A DNA stretch of 64,000 bases from Sisyra terminalis (taxonomy: Eukaryota > Arthropoda > Insecta > Neuroptera > Sisyridae), in contig OY292275.1 in assembly GCA_958496175.1 (NCBI GenBank), positions 20,398,001-20,462,000 on the forward strand, written 5' to 3'. Below are positions 1 to 12,176 of this stretch, one piece after another. Under the pieces are notes generated by a model. The model was not told the DNA's origin. It saw nothing but the letters and a program-made list of their open reading frames with translations, and made no database searches. A program made the translations under genes and the position numbers. The first letter of the stretch is position 1. Every line of letters begins with the position of its first letter.

Positions 1-1482
1 AACATGCCAGGTTATAACAGAGTAACGGAGTTGACATTGTAAACTCAATAATGGCAATACCGACGGCAATTTCTATAACATTGCAGACATAAACGGTTTC
101 ATAATAAACATTTGTCGACAATATCTAGCTACTATTGTGTAACTATACCTGCATATCTTGAAGCCAAACAAAACAGATTTCATCTGAGTACTATATTTTA
201 TAAAGTAATAATTAGCTTTGAGTAGCTAAAATAATAATAAATCAAAAATGATATTCTTATTTAGAAATTTCTGATATTACTACTTGATCTTAATAAAAAA
301 CCTTTCTACTTTCGTTATAACTTTAATAGCTTGTTGAAAGAATAAACAAAGTGTATAAAAAGAATAAATATTTTGATAGTTCTTTTCCATAGTTAGTGAA
401 AAATAATTTACATTCCTTTGTTTTTTGGAAAATTATTTTTTCATTTTTATTTTTATATAATTAAATGAAACATATTGTACAAAAATAAAAATAACTAAAA
501 TTCACAAAAGCCAAATAGAAAATAAATTGTTGAAAGAAAAAAATTTAAACAATTTCTTTTTTTTTCCCCAAGTCTGTGGAAATTGACACCATGGATATTC
601 TGCATCCAATGTTGGTGCCTTTTGTGTTGGAGTCCCCAAACACCTACAAGGTGACTTCAAATAACTTAATAAAACACCTGTAATAAGTATTAATTTTTGT
701 TAAAGCATTTTATTTTCATGGATTCCTCTTTAAGTTATAACTTCATAAAAATGATTTTGTAATCCATTAAACACACACGTGATTTACCATTAAGATTGCA
801 TTTGTTCCAATATTTTCACAGGAAAGGCTAAATGCCGCAAAGAGTACAATTTTAGCTCTTCAGTTATGAATTGCCCTTAATGCCATGATATAAACAAGTC
901 TTCATTTAAATTAGACTAACATACCGAGAATATATTTTATCTTCCTAAGCCATTTGCATTTTGAAAATATTCCTTTTATTATACTTACCATATAGTTTTG
1001 AAATTATCTTAATCTAAATAACTGCTTTCAATGGTTGACATTTATAAAGGATTTAAGCAACATAAAACAGAACATTTAATCTTCAATCATTGCTGATCTA
1101 TATTTGTCCCCTTTACTAAAGACTACCAGGGAAACGCCATTCCATTAACTATATAGCTCATTTTTATTTTTCATCACTAATATTTTTTTTTTCATCTTAA
1201 GCATTTCCTTGTGCTAATATGTCGTTTCATAGTATTTAATTCTATTTCTTCAATTTTTTCAATCTCTATAAAAAGTTTTGAACTTTGAATTTTTACCAAT
1301 AAAATCGGTATGTCAACACTCACTGATGTTTATCAACACTCACCATTCTTTATTTATCCCAAATGATCTTTACCGTATTGCCAATAACAGCATAGTAGTA
1401 GACAAGGACTTCAATTTTCATAATTAAAATAGCCAAGAAAATAAATGATTATTTTGAAAATTTTATTAACGAACTATAATTT
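1..1482. other. AT-rich stretch without a recognised gene
   Basis: I see no supported gene, RNA or mobile element here. The sequence is AT-rich with many short homopolymer runs and stops in all frames. Confidence 0.5.
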
Positions 1483-1860
1483 ACTAGCTGATACCCGCGA
1501 CTTCAACTTGTTGACGCCAAAATACTAGCAATACTGGCTATCATTTATTTAAAAGGTATCCTGTGCTTTTTATATAGACCGAATCATTTCAATTTTTTCT
1601 ATTACTTGCTTCTTGCGTGATGAAAACGACATCTGATGGCTGTAATAAATTATGCTCGACAGTTGTGGGAGCTGTGAGACATGTTTACTTACAAGAGAAT
1701 AACGAGCATAATCTAATGAAATTTCAACCACTATTAGCGCTAGAATCGATTTAGTTGTCCCCACTATGACTTCACTCCCGGCGTATAGTAAACAATGGCC
1801 AATATTTCAAACACATATCCTATACCATTAAAGACGCTACTTATTGGAACTTATCTGAAA
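1483..1860 (+). mobile_element. Fragment of an insect 'ctagctg' repeat
   Basis: The sequence begins with 'actagctgatacccgcgac', the same head as the repeat starting at 17434, which has 'actagctgatccccgcaac'. I know this head as a frequent start of interspersed repeats in insect genomes. The body that follows is degenerate and no matching tail is visible, so the right boundary is a guess. A 64-codon minus-strand frame inside it shows no recognisable protein and is taken as chance. Superfamily is not decidable from this copy. Confidence 0.5.
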
Positions 1861-2162
1861 TTCACTTAAAAAGTGCAATAACCAATTGTACTTCAACTTA
1901 AAAAAAAAAAACTTTGCAACTTATATTTAGTTGACATTTAAGTCAGGAGTTTCGAGAAGTAAAACAATTGTAAAATAAAAGACATAAAACTAATGATATG
2001 GATATCTGTAGCTACGTATATCGAGCTACGTAAACCATTTAATGTTTTTAATTCCTGATTATATAGTTGTTACTTTATAATACGAAAAAATAAAAAGAAC
2101 TAGGATATTTTGCAAAAATAAATGAGATTTCACCAAAAATATTTTATGTAAAACTGTCAAGA

Positions 2163-2510
2163 CTCTCGAGCTTATGAAGTTTTCATTAAAATTAAAAGTT
2201 ATCAGATCTCATGAAGAGCCAAGCACTTATAAGTTTTACTTCTATAAACTCTACATGTTGGTCAAAAAGTATAGCTTAGCTAGTTTATAAGGCTTTTGTA
2301 TGGCACACCATTAAAGAAAAGGGTTTGCTTATAGATATATGCATATTACATACGTATAAAATCCCATATTATACCATTATATTTGAGTTTATCAAACCGT
2401 CAAGGTATACTTTTTGACCAATATATAGGGTTTATAGTTTTAAGACCTGTAATTGTTTCATTTTTCATGAGATATGTTTTTTAAAAATGATAACTTTATA
2501 AGCTTGAGAA
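2163..2510. repeat. Foldback element with long inverted arms
   Basis: Two arms of about 105 bp face each other. The left arm (about 2163-2272) starts 'ctcgagcttatgaag' and ends with 'ttggtcaaaaagtata'. The right arm (about 2404-2510), read on the other strand, starts 'ctcaagcttataaag' and ends with the same 'ttggtcaaaaagtata'. Shared blocks in order are agctta, atctcatgaa, aaac(t/c)ctata and the 16-base inner block. The spacer is about 130 bp. No coding sequence is present, as expected for a MITE or foldback element. I could not find a convincing target-site duplication. Confidence 0.7.
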
Positions 2511-4514
2511 ATGATTTAGTAAGATATTGTTAACCCACTTTAACGATACAAAAATAAAAATAATTCTATTTTCTATTTCTTAGTTGCAATCTATTTATTT
2601 AGAGTAATGAGGATGAAGCTATCATATTCATTTTCGAATCTTGAACGTTTTTTCGGTGAAAAAAAATTCTTGACTTTTTTTTAATTTTTTTATAATTAAG
2701 GAATATGAAACAGTGGTGAAGCCTAGCTTTTCAAAAACAACTTTAAATTACAATTTTAATATTAAATGACAAATAAATAAATATATATAGATAAATGGCA
2801 TTTAAATATAATGAATTTATATTTGTTTTTGTATAAAGTATTGTGACGAAGAATTTGCTCTAAACGATTTTTAATGTTGTTACTTTTGTTAACTTCACTG
2901 ATAATTATTTTGAAATGAACATTTCTTAAGAAGCGTAAGAAGTAATTAAGCAAACAAAGACGGTCTCCACTGATAAATCGTCACCCCTTCTGTATGTTTG
3001 GCTTAGTATGGGTTGTCGTACATACAAATATGAATGTAACGAGGTGCTCGGTCCCACGATTTGGAAGTAAATGGCAAAAAGGAGTAGAATAGCTGTTATG
3101 CTGAAAGTGAAGAAACGTCAAGTGGAGGATGCTATTTACGAGTTTATTGTCGTCGCTCAAACTTCATTTAAAATTTATCAAGTGACACACAGCATCCACG
3201 AGAGGGAAGAGAGCTATATTCCATCAGGACCAGTTAAGGAGTTGGTATGAATCATTAAATAGGCACGTGAAGTTTTCAGTCACGATTTATCGCTAGATAA
3301 ATGACATTATTTTCGAACACTGATTATTAAAAAAATCCTCATTTTTAATGGAAATGGGAAATTTTTTTGATCCTACTTCCAGCCAGTGAAACTAGGAACA
3401 TCTTTAATTAAAACCCGCAACATATTTGTCTTTGTTGTTATAACGGGATGCGTTGGGGTTTCAGAGACGAGAGATTCCTACTCGCACAGGATGTCTCATT
3501 GCATATCGTATCTCTGTATAGAATTCCATGTACATATTATCAGAGAACCACCTTTCTACCTTTTCCTTCCTACTACCGACCATATTTCCCGGATTTCCCA
3601 TTTTTCTATTTTTCATCTCTATTCGAGAGAGTTGGCTTCTTCATACATTTCTCCCTATTTTCACGTTTTTTCATCATCTCATCATCCTCTCCTTTTATCT
3701 CTCATAGAAAAAAAATTAAAATGCAAGAGATATTCTTTTGTTTATTCATTTCTCAATGGTTTAAAAAAGATAACAAAAAAAGAGATAAAAAGAATGAAAT
3801 TTTAATTTAATTAAAGTCTATTAAACCTAAAAATTATATCTTCACGAAAATTAAAAGTCAAATCCGTTTTTTTTATAACATATTACTGGCATCAAAAGGA
3901 AAAACTGTAACTAACCTCAAGTTTAACGATTTAGAATTATATTTGGGTTCGACTTTTCTCTAGAGGATGTATATCGTTTACTTGAGAATGAAGAATGGGC
4001 TGATATGATGTAAGTGAAGAGTAAGTGAATAGCTCAGATAAGGTAAAAGAAGGGGCGAAGGCCGTATAAAGTTGGGGGTTGAATTTTCCAACTAACGATT
4101 GAAAATAATTTGATTCAGGTTGAAAGCACAGCTCACTTTTGTAGCCTTTTTCTTATTATACCCTCGTTCTTCCCTCTTTCCATTGGCCGATTTCTTATTC
4201 TTTATTTCTTCTTTTATTTTTATTTCGTACCATTAATCAATGTTAAATCTGGTTGCGGTTATTTCTATTTCTATTTTTTGTATTTGCTGAATGATTTATA
4301 CAAAAATAATATTACACATCTGCGAAAAGGAACAAAATCTATATACCTAATTTATATTTCCATTATATGATTGTGAAATGGTATAATTTTTTAAATTGCA
4401 AGTATTTATTACTTTTTTTATATATATCTACTTTATTTACTCTAGTTTTCCACACCTTTTCCAAATATTGATTTCAGTTATCACAAAAATTTGGCTAAAC
4501 TTTTTCTATTAATC
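2511..4514. other. Unique DNA, no recognised gene
   Basis: No gene is recognised. A slightly G+C-richer patch at 2970-3260 holds a 59-codon plus-strand frame (3071-3250, see findings). At 3386-3810 two plus-strand frames stay open together over a pyrimidine-rich stretch. That is expected by chance where TTT and TCT codons dominate, so neither is annotated. Confidence 0.4.
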
Positions 4515-4733
4515 TATAGGTTTGTATAAAAATGAATATTTGTCTGTATGTCATTTATAGAATCGTAAACTATGTATTTGATCATATGATGATCTTTAGC
4601 AAAATTGTTCCATATGAGCCCACGAAGGTTTTTGAATTGGTACGCCTAATTTTGGTCGTCAAAATTATGGTCAGAATTTGGTCTTCAAATTTATTTTAGT
4701 TGGTGACGTAGCGACGCGCGCAGGGTATAGCTA
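4515..4733 (-). mobile_element. Fragment of an insect 'ctagc' repeat, reverse orientation
   Basis: The right end reads 'gacgcgcgcagggtatagct', the reverse complement of an 'agctataccctgcgcgc' head. It includes text such as 'catttatagaatcgtaaact' and 'gttccatatgagccca' that I associate with widespread insect repeats. No coding potential is seen. It lies about 0.7 kb before the repeat copy at 5468, but the orientations differ, so they may be separate insertions. Confidence 0.5.
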
Positions 4734-5467
4734 GTTATATATAAAAATTATGCCAACGATTGGTTTATATTATTAAAACTTATTTAAAGATAAATATATG
4801 CTTAAGATATCAACTCTTATATCTATTAATTGCCTTCTGTACAAGTTCAAAGATGTTAAGATTTAAAAAGACAGCTATAAAATTTATCGTTTTATAGTTA
4901 TATAAATGCGCTTTTTGTTTTCCGTAAAAAAATGATTTTTTGCTGGACCTAACAAATTGGAATCAACATACTTAATATTTATACAGAAAATCTATAGGTA
5001 TTTTTTTGTAAGTAATTGAACACTTAAAAAAATGGTATTTTACAAGTTTTTGATTCATTTTATTAGCTCAAAATTTATTCAAACTTGATTCGCACAATTA
5101 TTTAGTGAGTTGTAAAATAGAAACTGTAAATATAGTTGGGTGTCGTAATTAACGACACATTTGAGTTTTAATGCTAGTGAAAACAAAATTTTGAGGAACT
5201 AAAGTATTTTCCAATAATAAATCCACTGAAGTTTAAATAACTGTTGACCAAGTAAACTTATCAAAAATCATCTGAAGACTTTTCGTAGAAAATAAATTTT
5301 CTATTGAAATATGTTACTAAATTTTTTATATGGTTTATCGTTTGCTAATTATATAAATCCAAAGAACCAAGAATAAATGTGTTGAATTTATGAAAAATAA
5401 GTTAAAAAAGATACTTGTTCATTAAAATAATTGTATATACATTTCAAATATCATATATATAAATTGA

Positions 5468-6580
5468 CTATCTTGCCGTGCGTCCGTGCAGAATGGGCTA
5501 TGCGCATGCGCTCTGTTATCCCCACTTACGCATTCAAAACGTTGGTAAGGGTACGCACTCACTAATGTATTTATTTGTGAATACGTATTTCGGATTTTCA
5601 GATTTACAATATGTGAAAACCAAAAAACTTTATGCTCACTTATAAACTTAACTTAGCCTTTTCAGATATATCTACTTATCAGAGTTTACATTTTCAAGCA
5701 GACCCTAAGTTTTTGTTTCTGATAGTAAATCAACTTTGTTTTATATTAAGCAGTAATAACGTTTCGCTTTGAACGGACTTTGATTGATTATTAAATTTGA
5801 AATTTCGATTGTTTATTGAACGTTATCCCTTACAAACTTTGCTACCGTTTTTCACTCTTTTAGGGGAGAAATTTTCAAAAACCCTTTCTAATTATATATT
5901 TGCATCGTATGAGGAAAACACTTTCCAAATTTCATCGACACAAATGTGCACTTTTATTTTAAAATACAATGTAAAACGAAAAAATATAATGACCTTCTTT
6001 ATGTTAGTTAACATGACTAATAAGCTATTCGATTTCGCACATTTGGACGTTGAACATACAAAATTGTTGGAAATAGGTGGAAAGCGTGGAAGTAAATTCG
6101 AATATTTTATTTCTTTTCAATAACAACAATTGGTTTTAAAATTATTTTAAATACCGAAAAAAAGTTAGTATCGAAGATTTTATATTTGAATTGACAGTGA
6201 AATATATGGCGAAAAATTGCTACCTTAATGCTTTTCAGTCGAATATGTAATTACTCCAAATCACAACCATTGGTTCATAAAAAAATAAATTTTAAAAAGT
6301 TTGATTGTTGAAAAACGAACCAAAATTTAAAATCGCCTATTTGGTATAAGTACTACATAAGTATTAAACTTTCATACTAATTTAGTGAAATGACGTTATT
6401 TAAAATGTTGTTATTAAAATGATATAAAAATAACACTTATATTTTATTTCTTAATATAATTTTAGATAAACTTCTTTTTATTTTAACAACGCTTTGATTA
6501 CTATATTTAAAATTTCGATTGTTGATTAACTCTACATTATCTCATATTAAACCTTTAGTTGCGAATGCAGCGGGCAACTA
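5468..6580 (+). mobile_element. Repeat B, copy 1, non-coding
   Basis: From about 5548 to 6545 this copy runs parallel to 18207-19010. Shared landmarks in order are 'ctcactaatgta', 'tttacaatatgtgaaa', 'aagcagaccctaagttttt', 'atattaagcagtaat', 'cgcacatttggacgttg', 'gaaataggtggaaa' and 'aagtgaaatgacgttattt'. The right end 'cagcgggcaactactaat' resembles the reverse of the insect ctagctg-type head, and 5468-5490 resembles a head. A 108-codon frame at 5797-6123 lies wholly inside. The second copy breaks it with stops, so I treat it as chance rather than a gene. Confidence 0.75.
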
Positions 6581-8389
6581 CTAATTTTTATATATTTAAA
6601 TTAAACAGATAGTCTTAAATATCGGTAATATTTTAATATGCTTTACTATTTTAAATACATAATGAATATATATACTTCTTTGTGCGACGGTTTTTATATA
6701 AAACCAAACTTTTTGATGTATAATTCAGTAGCCAGAAATTTATTACAAAATCATTGAAAAGTAAGTCTAACATAAAAATAAAATAAAAAGATAAGAATCA
6801 ATAAAAAAAGTAAAACACCAATTGTATTCTATCTTTTTAGATTAGAAAGAGAACAGTATATTTTGTAAGCTGCGAGCAGAGGGGTGAAAGGTTTCGTATA
6901 CAATAGTTTCAATCCATCGTATTTAAGCAATAAAATAAAAAAGAAAAACCCCAATGAAAATAATATAAGATAGGGAATGAGGTTAAAAAAAAGAAAAGAA
7001 AAAAAAGGGAAACTCGAAGGAATATTAGTTAAACGTAGCGCTGACGGAGATATTCCAATGCCTGAGGAAGAGGACGAAGAAATTTTCCGGAAGAACGGGA
7101 GAAGAAGGAGTGAAGATGATCGTAATGTTTTGTGGTCGAGAGAGGCGCTAAAGAAAACGGAAAGTTGAGAAAATGGAGTCTTATGGGGTATAATATGTGA
7201 GGTTTTCCTCTAGTTTCCTTAACACAGTGATACATCACCGAGTTGTGGCGCGTCACATTGGGAAAACATAAAAACACGGTTAGTGCCTAAGGGACGAGAG
7301 TGTGCCTCTCATATGTCTCCCTGTATCCCAAGTGTTCGGGATGTGTTCCTCCGAGGCACTCGGATCATCTTATGTTTCTTTGCCCGAAACGGAAAAACCT
7401 TAATAGAATTCAAATATAATAAGAAGTTAGGAGCAACACCTGCGTCATTTCCTATCTTCCCACTCGCTTCACTCCTCTTTACAGTACGTTACGGTCCCAG
7501 ATTGGACATAACTAGTGCAAACCATTTGTTGCGCCTAAAAAATAAATGTTCTTTTACATATTTAGATTTATCAACTTCCTCATCTGTATCACTTAAAAAC
7601 AAATTGGTTATTGACATTTATGTATTTCGCAAATTAAATTTGGTTAAAAGTTTCTTCGCTAAAGTTTAAGATTCTGTATCTGTATAATTTTTTACAGATA
7701 TAAGTATAAAATATGATTTAAAGGGAACTTTTGAAGAAATAAAAATGTTTGAAAAAAATAACTCTTTTTCATTTTATCATTTTATCATTCTATCAATACT
7801 TTATTGGGAATGAATGCTTACTTGCTTTGGTGTCTATAATAAAGTAAATTTTCTATACTACCCTTAATTGCATTATGATAAATAAATCGATTGTTTTTAT
7901 TTGCACTATTAAATAAAAAACACTCTTTTGAAGAAAATATGTTTAACAATATGCTTAAAATGTGTTGGGACCTAAGCGACAGAAAATATCGAAAGTTAAG
8001 TGTTTGGTATTTAATAAAAAAATTGAGAAAGCAAAAGTAAGGGAACGTCTTGATATTTTAATTGTCATTTTTTTAAAAAACAAAAATTTAATAATTTTCA
8101 CTACAAGTAAGTATGGTATGAGCAAAAGTTTCGAGTAAACGAGTGGTTAAGGTTTACACGATTGTATACTCCTTATCAATAATATTAATTTAATTTAGGT
8201 GCCATTTGGCTTTACTAGGGATCACTATTATACCATATTTTGATAAAATATGTTATTTACCATGAAATAATCATTGTTGATACTTAAGACATTCAACGAA
8301 GATATACTTTTGTAGACATTGAGATATGGAAGCCTCAATGCGCAACAAATACTTGAACGGTTAAAATATCTTTTTTTTTTCTTTTCTGT
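6581..8389. other. Unique stretch with an unexplained G+C-rich patch
   Basis: 6960-7550 is clearly richer in G+C than its surroundings. It carries open frames of 63 codons (6977-7168, plus, rich in Lys, Glu and Arg) and 128 codons (7283-7669, plus), with an overlapping 82-codon minus frame. None resembles a protein I know. The rest is AT-rich and shows nothing. Confidence 0.4.
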
Positions 8390-8510
8390 CGTTATTTATC
8401 GTCGCTTTCTAATAACCAAGATTTTTCGCTACTCTAGTGTTAATCAAAAACTGTTAATCGAAAAATATTGAAAATTTGCTTGATACGACGATAACGATAC
8501 CAAGTAGGCT
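8390..8510 (-). mobile_element. tRNA-derived SINE, copy 1, internally deleted
   Basis: Read on the plus strand this is tail first: 'cgttatttatcgtcgct', 'taataaccaagatttttcgc', 'actctagtgttaatcaaaaa', 'atattgaaaatttgct', then 'aagtaggct'. These match the other SINE copies in order. The part that should hold the pol III A box, between 'gatacc' and 'aagtaggct', is missing about 45 bp. The copy is therefore promoter-less. Confidence 0.8.
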
Positions 8511-8725
8511 AGGGTATTTGTTTAAAACTAAGAAAATGTACTAATTTTTCTATTGCTTTCACTTCTATCTATCTTATTGAATGTTTTAGGTATGAAGTAT
8601 AAGTATAAGGAGTTCGAACGGCATAAGCTTTGTCACAATATTCATGTACACAATAACAGACTCAGATTATAGTTCTCTTTTCTATCACTAGCAGTGCAAA
8701 TATTTTGAATGTATTAAACGTCACT

Positions 8726-8940
8726 AAGGCTTTTAGAAGTTATTTTAATCTTACAATGCATGAAGGAAAATGTGTCGCCAAATGCGCCGCCACAAATATG
8801 TCTGCATTATTAACATAAACTGAAACTTAGTACTTTATGTAAGGTAACTAAGGCAACATAAGTTAATACACCAGATACTCAAGTGGTGACGCCACATCTT
8901 GACACATTTTCCATCATGCAGATGATTAACTTTCACAATT
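8726..8940. repeat. Foldback MITE related to the one at 29919
   Basis: The inner arms are clear. 'tgcatgaaggaaaatgtgtc' at 8757 faces the reverse complement 'gacacattttccatcatgca' ending at 8920, and 'gccgccac' faces 'gtggtgacg'. The outer left part (from 8726, 'aaggcttttagaagttatt') aligns with the start of the 200-bp element at 29919. The sequence is non-coding. The exact outer ends and a target duplication are not resolved. Confidence 0.7.
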
Positions 8941-9852
8941 GTTAATAACAACAAAACTTCCCGCGTAATAGTTCAAAACCCTGCTTTTTGAAGAGAAGCC
9001 CATTCTATCGGTGGTGGGACTCAAATTGATCTCATTTTTTAACATTACAATAATAAGCAAATAATGAATAAGCAAATGTTATATTTTGATATAGTATTTC
9101 GATTTTTACCTTCAAAATATCTTCCTTAAATTTTGACATCTCGACATGAGACTCCTTTGTATATAAAGATCATCTTGATATTAAAATCACAAATATAATA
9201 AAACCATACGATATACCAACATTATTTCCTTTTAAATTTAACTGAATTATAAAATCAATAAATGAGTATATATAACGATTTTATTTTCTATTAAGTAACA
9301 TTGTTGCATTCTTGTATTATATGCACCAAAAGAACTTGGCACTCCTATTGATCCAAAGATATTCCAAAGATCGTTCTTACAAAAATCGATTAACAAAGTT
9401 CGTTCTCTTTTCATATTGATGTTTTTGGTAGAAAATTTCTTCTATTTGAAATTTTGTTAATCGCAATTTTTCTTCATGAAATTATAATATGATAATGAAT
9501 AATTACTAAAAATTAGTTACCTAAGTTTAAAATTTTAATGAGTTATGATTCGAGAGTTACATCTGGTGATTGTAAAAAATGTATCTCACTATTTTCGTTG
9601 GACGTTTTTAATCATATAACATCCGTAAAAATATAAAGAAAAACCTAGGAAAGGAAATAAAGACTTAAAAGTATAAAGGTCCTATAGGTGCAAAACCTAT
9701 CACAATTAATAAGGCAGCTATAAAAGGCTTGTTTCACATTTATACGTTACAGATTCGATTCGGTCATCATACAATTAAATTGCATATGTTTCTATGTTGA
9801 GGTTAAAATAAAATATCTAGCAAGGTTTTAAGGCATTATGATATTAAGGGTT
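8941..9852. other. Unique AT-rich DNA
   Basis: No gene, RNA or repeat is recognised here. Confidence 0.45.
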
Positions 9853-9985
9853 AGCCTACTGGTGTCCAAGTGGTTAAGATAGCTGCTTTAAAACTGGTAT
9901 GTGCTGGACTCGATTCTAGCGTCGAGCAAATTTTAAACCCTGTGAGTTATAAAGCAACGATAAATATATTAATATAACAAAAAAA
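9853..9985 (+). mobile_element. tRNA-derived SINE, copy 2
   Basis: The tRNA-like head reads 'cctactggtgtccaagtggt' followed by 'taag', a pol III A box of tRNA-Ser/Leu type. About 45 bases further on is 'ggactcgattct', a decayed B box. The family tail follows in shortened form ('gttataaagcaacgataaat') and ends in an A-rich run (aacaaaaaaaat). The middle of the tail, present in other copies, is deleted. A weak flanking repeat (atattaa) may be a target duplication. Confidence 0.85.
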
Positions 9986-12176
9986 ATATATTAAAGCATT
10001 TTTAATGATTGGCATTTAATTTTAGCTACAACAGTTTTTAGCATTACAAACTATTCCTACAATAAATTAAAACCTATGGTTTCTAGTATTCACATTTTTT
10101 AGATAGGTATATAATAAATTTTAGAACAAAATTTTTAAAATAAAATGTCAATCCTTTATAGAAGCTATATTTAGTGAATTAATAAAAAATAAAAGACATT
10201 TAAGTAATTCAGCAAATGGTAGGTGGTAATCATTGTATAAATCCTTTTCAGTAATATCGTTATTTCGCAATGATACATTTTGTCTTACGGTTCTTTGTTC
10301 CTGAGACATTTAATTGTTGAACTTACCTTTCTACTTCATACTACCTTTATACTCTACTGGCTTTATTCTACCGATAAAGCATCAAGTTTTTAAACTGATA
10401 TCAGACATCACATCAATAAAATTGACAACATTACACATTATATACTATAAGAAAATATTTACATCAAGGCAAGGGAATTTAAAATCGTAGAGTAACACTG
10501 GTAAGTGCCAAAATAAATTCCCAAACTTCAATCATTTTACCAAGATGAATTGATGTGAATAAATTACAGAGCTACCAACAACAGTTAAATATAATAAGCA
10601 TAAAAACTTAAACTCGCATTAATATACCCACTTACCTTGCGGTATTTTATTATTGTCTGCTCCTTTCTAAATCTTTGTTTTAAATAAAACTTTATTCCAA
10701 TTACAAGACTCGCGCTTTTTATTTTATAATAAAACTACTAAACTATAAAGTTAACTTTTTAAAAAGAAAAACAAATGGTATGGAAAATGGAAAAATTGCT
10801 TTAGAAGGCTTTTATAATAAATCATGATATAAATAAATAAGAGATAACCGTATTGTTTGTTAAATACAGACGAGAGGTATATTTCATCTTTAATCATCCT
10901 CTTTACATAACTATCTCAAAATCCTTGTCATGCAAATTGTCATTCCTCCTCATATAAATGGTAATTTCACACGGATAGTAACATCGACGACAAATTACCG
11001 GTCGTTAATTGTCGAAATGCAATTGGGACAATCCAACACCATTGCATTTTATGCATACCCTCTCTTAGTCTCCGTGTATTCACTTTTAAGTCAATTAGAA
11101 TTCTACAAGGTTACTGAATCACAAGACAATAACTAAATTCTTCATAAAAGATTGATTTTCAATATGAAACTTTACTACAGTTTGTTCAAATTTTTAATGT
11201 TCATTTCTTTTTACTATATATACAGGAACTAAGAAAATTTTGGAATTAGGAATAAAATTGACATGGACATTTCTGGGTATATTTTACCTATTTACGGTAT
11301 GGTTATTAAGTGTTTGTACGTATATGTCACTCACAAATCTCAAATACTATAATTCGTAATAAGCTATACTTTTGTAATAAGGCCCAGTGTAGCGTTTAGT
11401 TTTACATCCCGTGTTTTAATTAAACTCACTATTGGTGATTATTGAAATTGCTCATCAATACTAATTGTTACTATTTATTATAATTAGAGTTACTTACCAA
11501 TTACTAATCAATCACAATCACTATTCGTTATTATCGAATTTACCGTACACATTATTACCGCTTTATAAAACCAGAAATATTTTTTTGATTTTTTATTTCT
11601 ACCCATAAAATTATTTAAATGTGATAAGATAATTTGCTTTTCATTTTTTCGTATGGTTCTGAATAAAAAAAATAATAAAAACACGTTAGTAACATCTTAA
11701 GAACTCCTCCTTTCGTAATTGATAGCATCCTTAGTTATACTAATTGTAATTTACCTTCAATATATTAATTTTTCAATTAAGATTTGAGAAAAATCACAAG
11801 ATCTCAAAAAATATTAATTTTACCAAGAAAATAATGATAAAAACCTTCCTGGACAACCTGCAGCATTCTCTGCTGTAGCTATTGATGTGAGATTCTATTG
11901 AGTCTCTTGATTTAATGAAATCATACGCGGATATAAGTACAATATTGTATAAAAACTTCAAAACAATCGGTTAAGAACTTTAAAAGATTTACGATTTTGA
12001 ATAACGTTCTTCAAGATTGAAACGAATACTTTACATGTCATTCAAGCAACCCCTCTAGATGTACTACCGAAGCCCCATGGTAAGTGCGTGGGTCAACACT
12101 TCATAAGGAACTTCTATTTCCAACCATAGAAGAGACAATAAAACGAAGATGCTGCACTAGATGATAAAGCTGTTCA
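9986..12176. other. Unique AT-rich DNA, no recognised gene
   Basis: No gene is recognised. A 68-codon plus frame at 10930-11136 has no familiar motif. The piece at 11840-12150 is a little richer in G+C and might be an old repeat, but I found no second copy in the window. Confidence 0.4.

Noticed and set aside
3386..3810. Two overlapping plus-strand frames of 139 and 120 codons
   Set aside because: They overlap in different frames over a pyrimidine-rich tract, are dominated by Phe, Ser, His and Tyr, and show no domain.
5797..6123. 108-codon frame
   Set aside because: It lies inside repeat B. The second copy at 18.4-18.8 kb is interrupted by stops, so the frame is not conserved.
7283..7669. 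128-codon frame in the G+C-rich patch
   Set aside because: There is no recognisable motif and composition changes midway to AT-rich low-complexity. It is kept only as part of the finding on the patch.
8141..8190. gagtggttaagg resembling the SINE A box
   Set aside because: No B box or family tail follows; a 12-base match alone is too weak.
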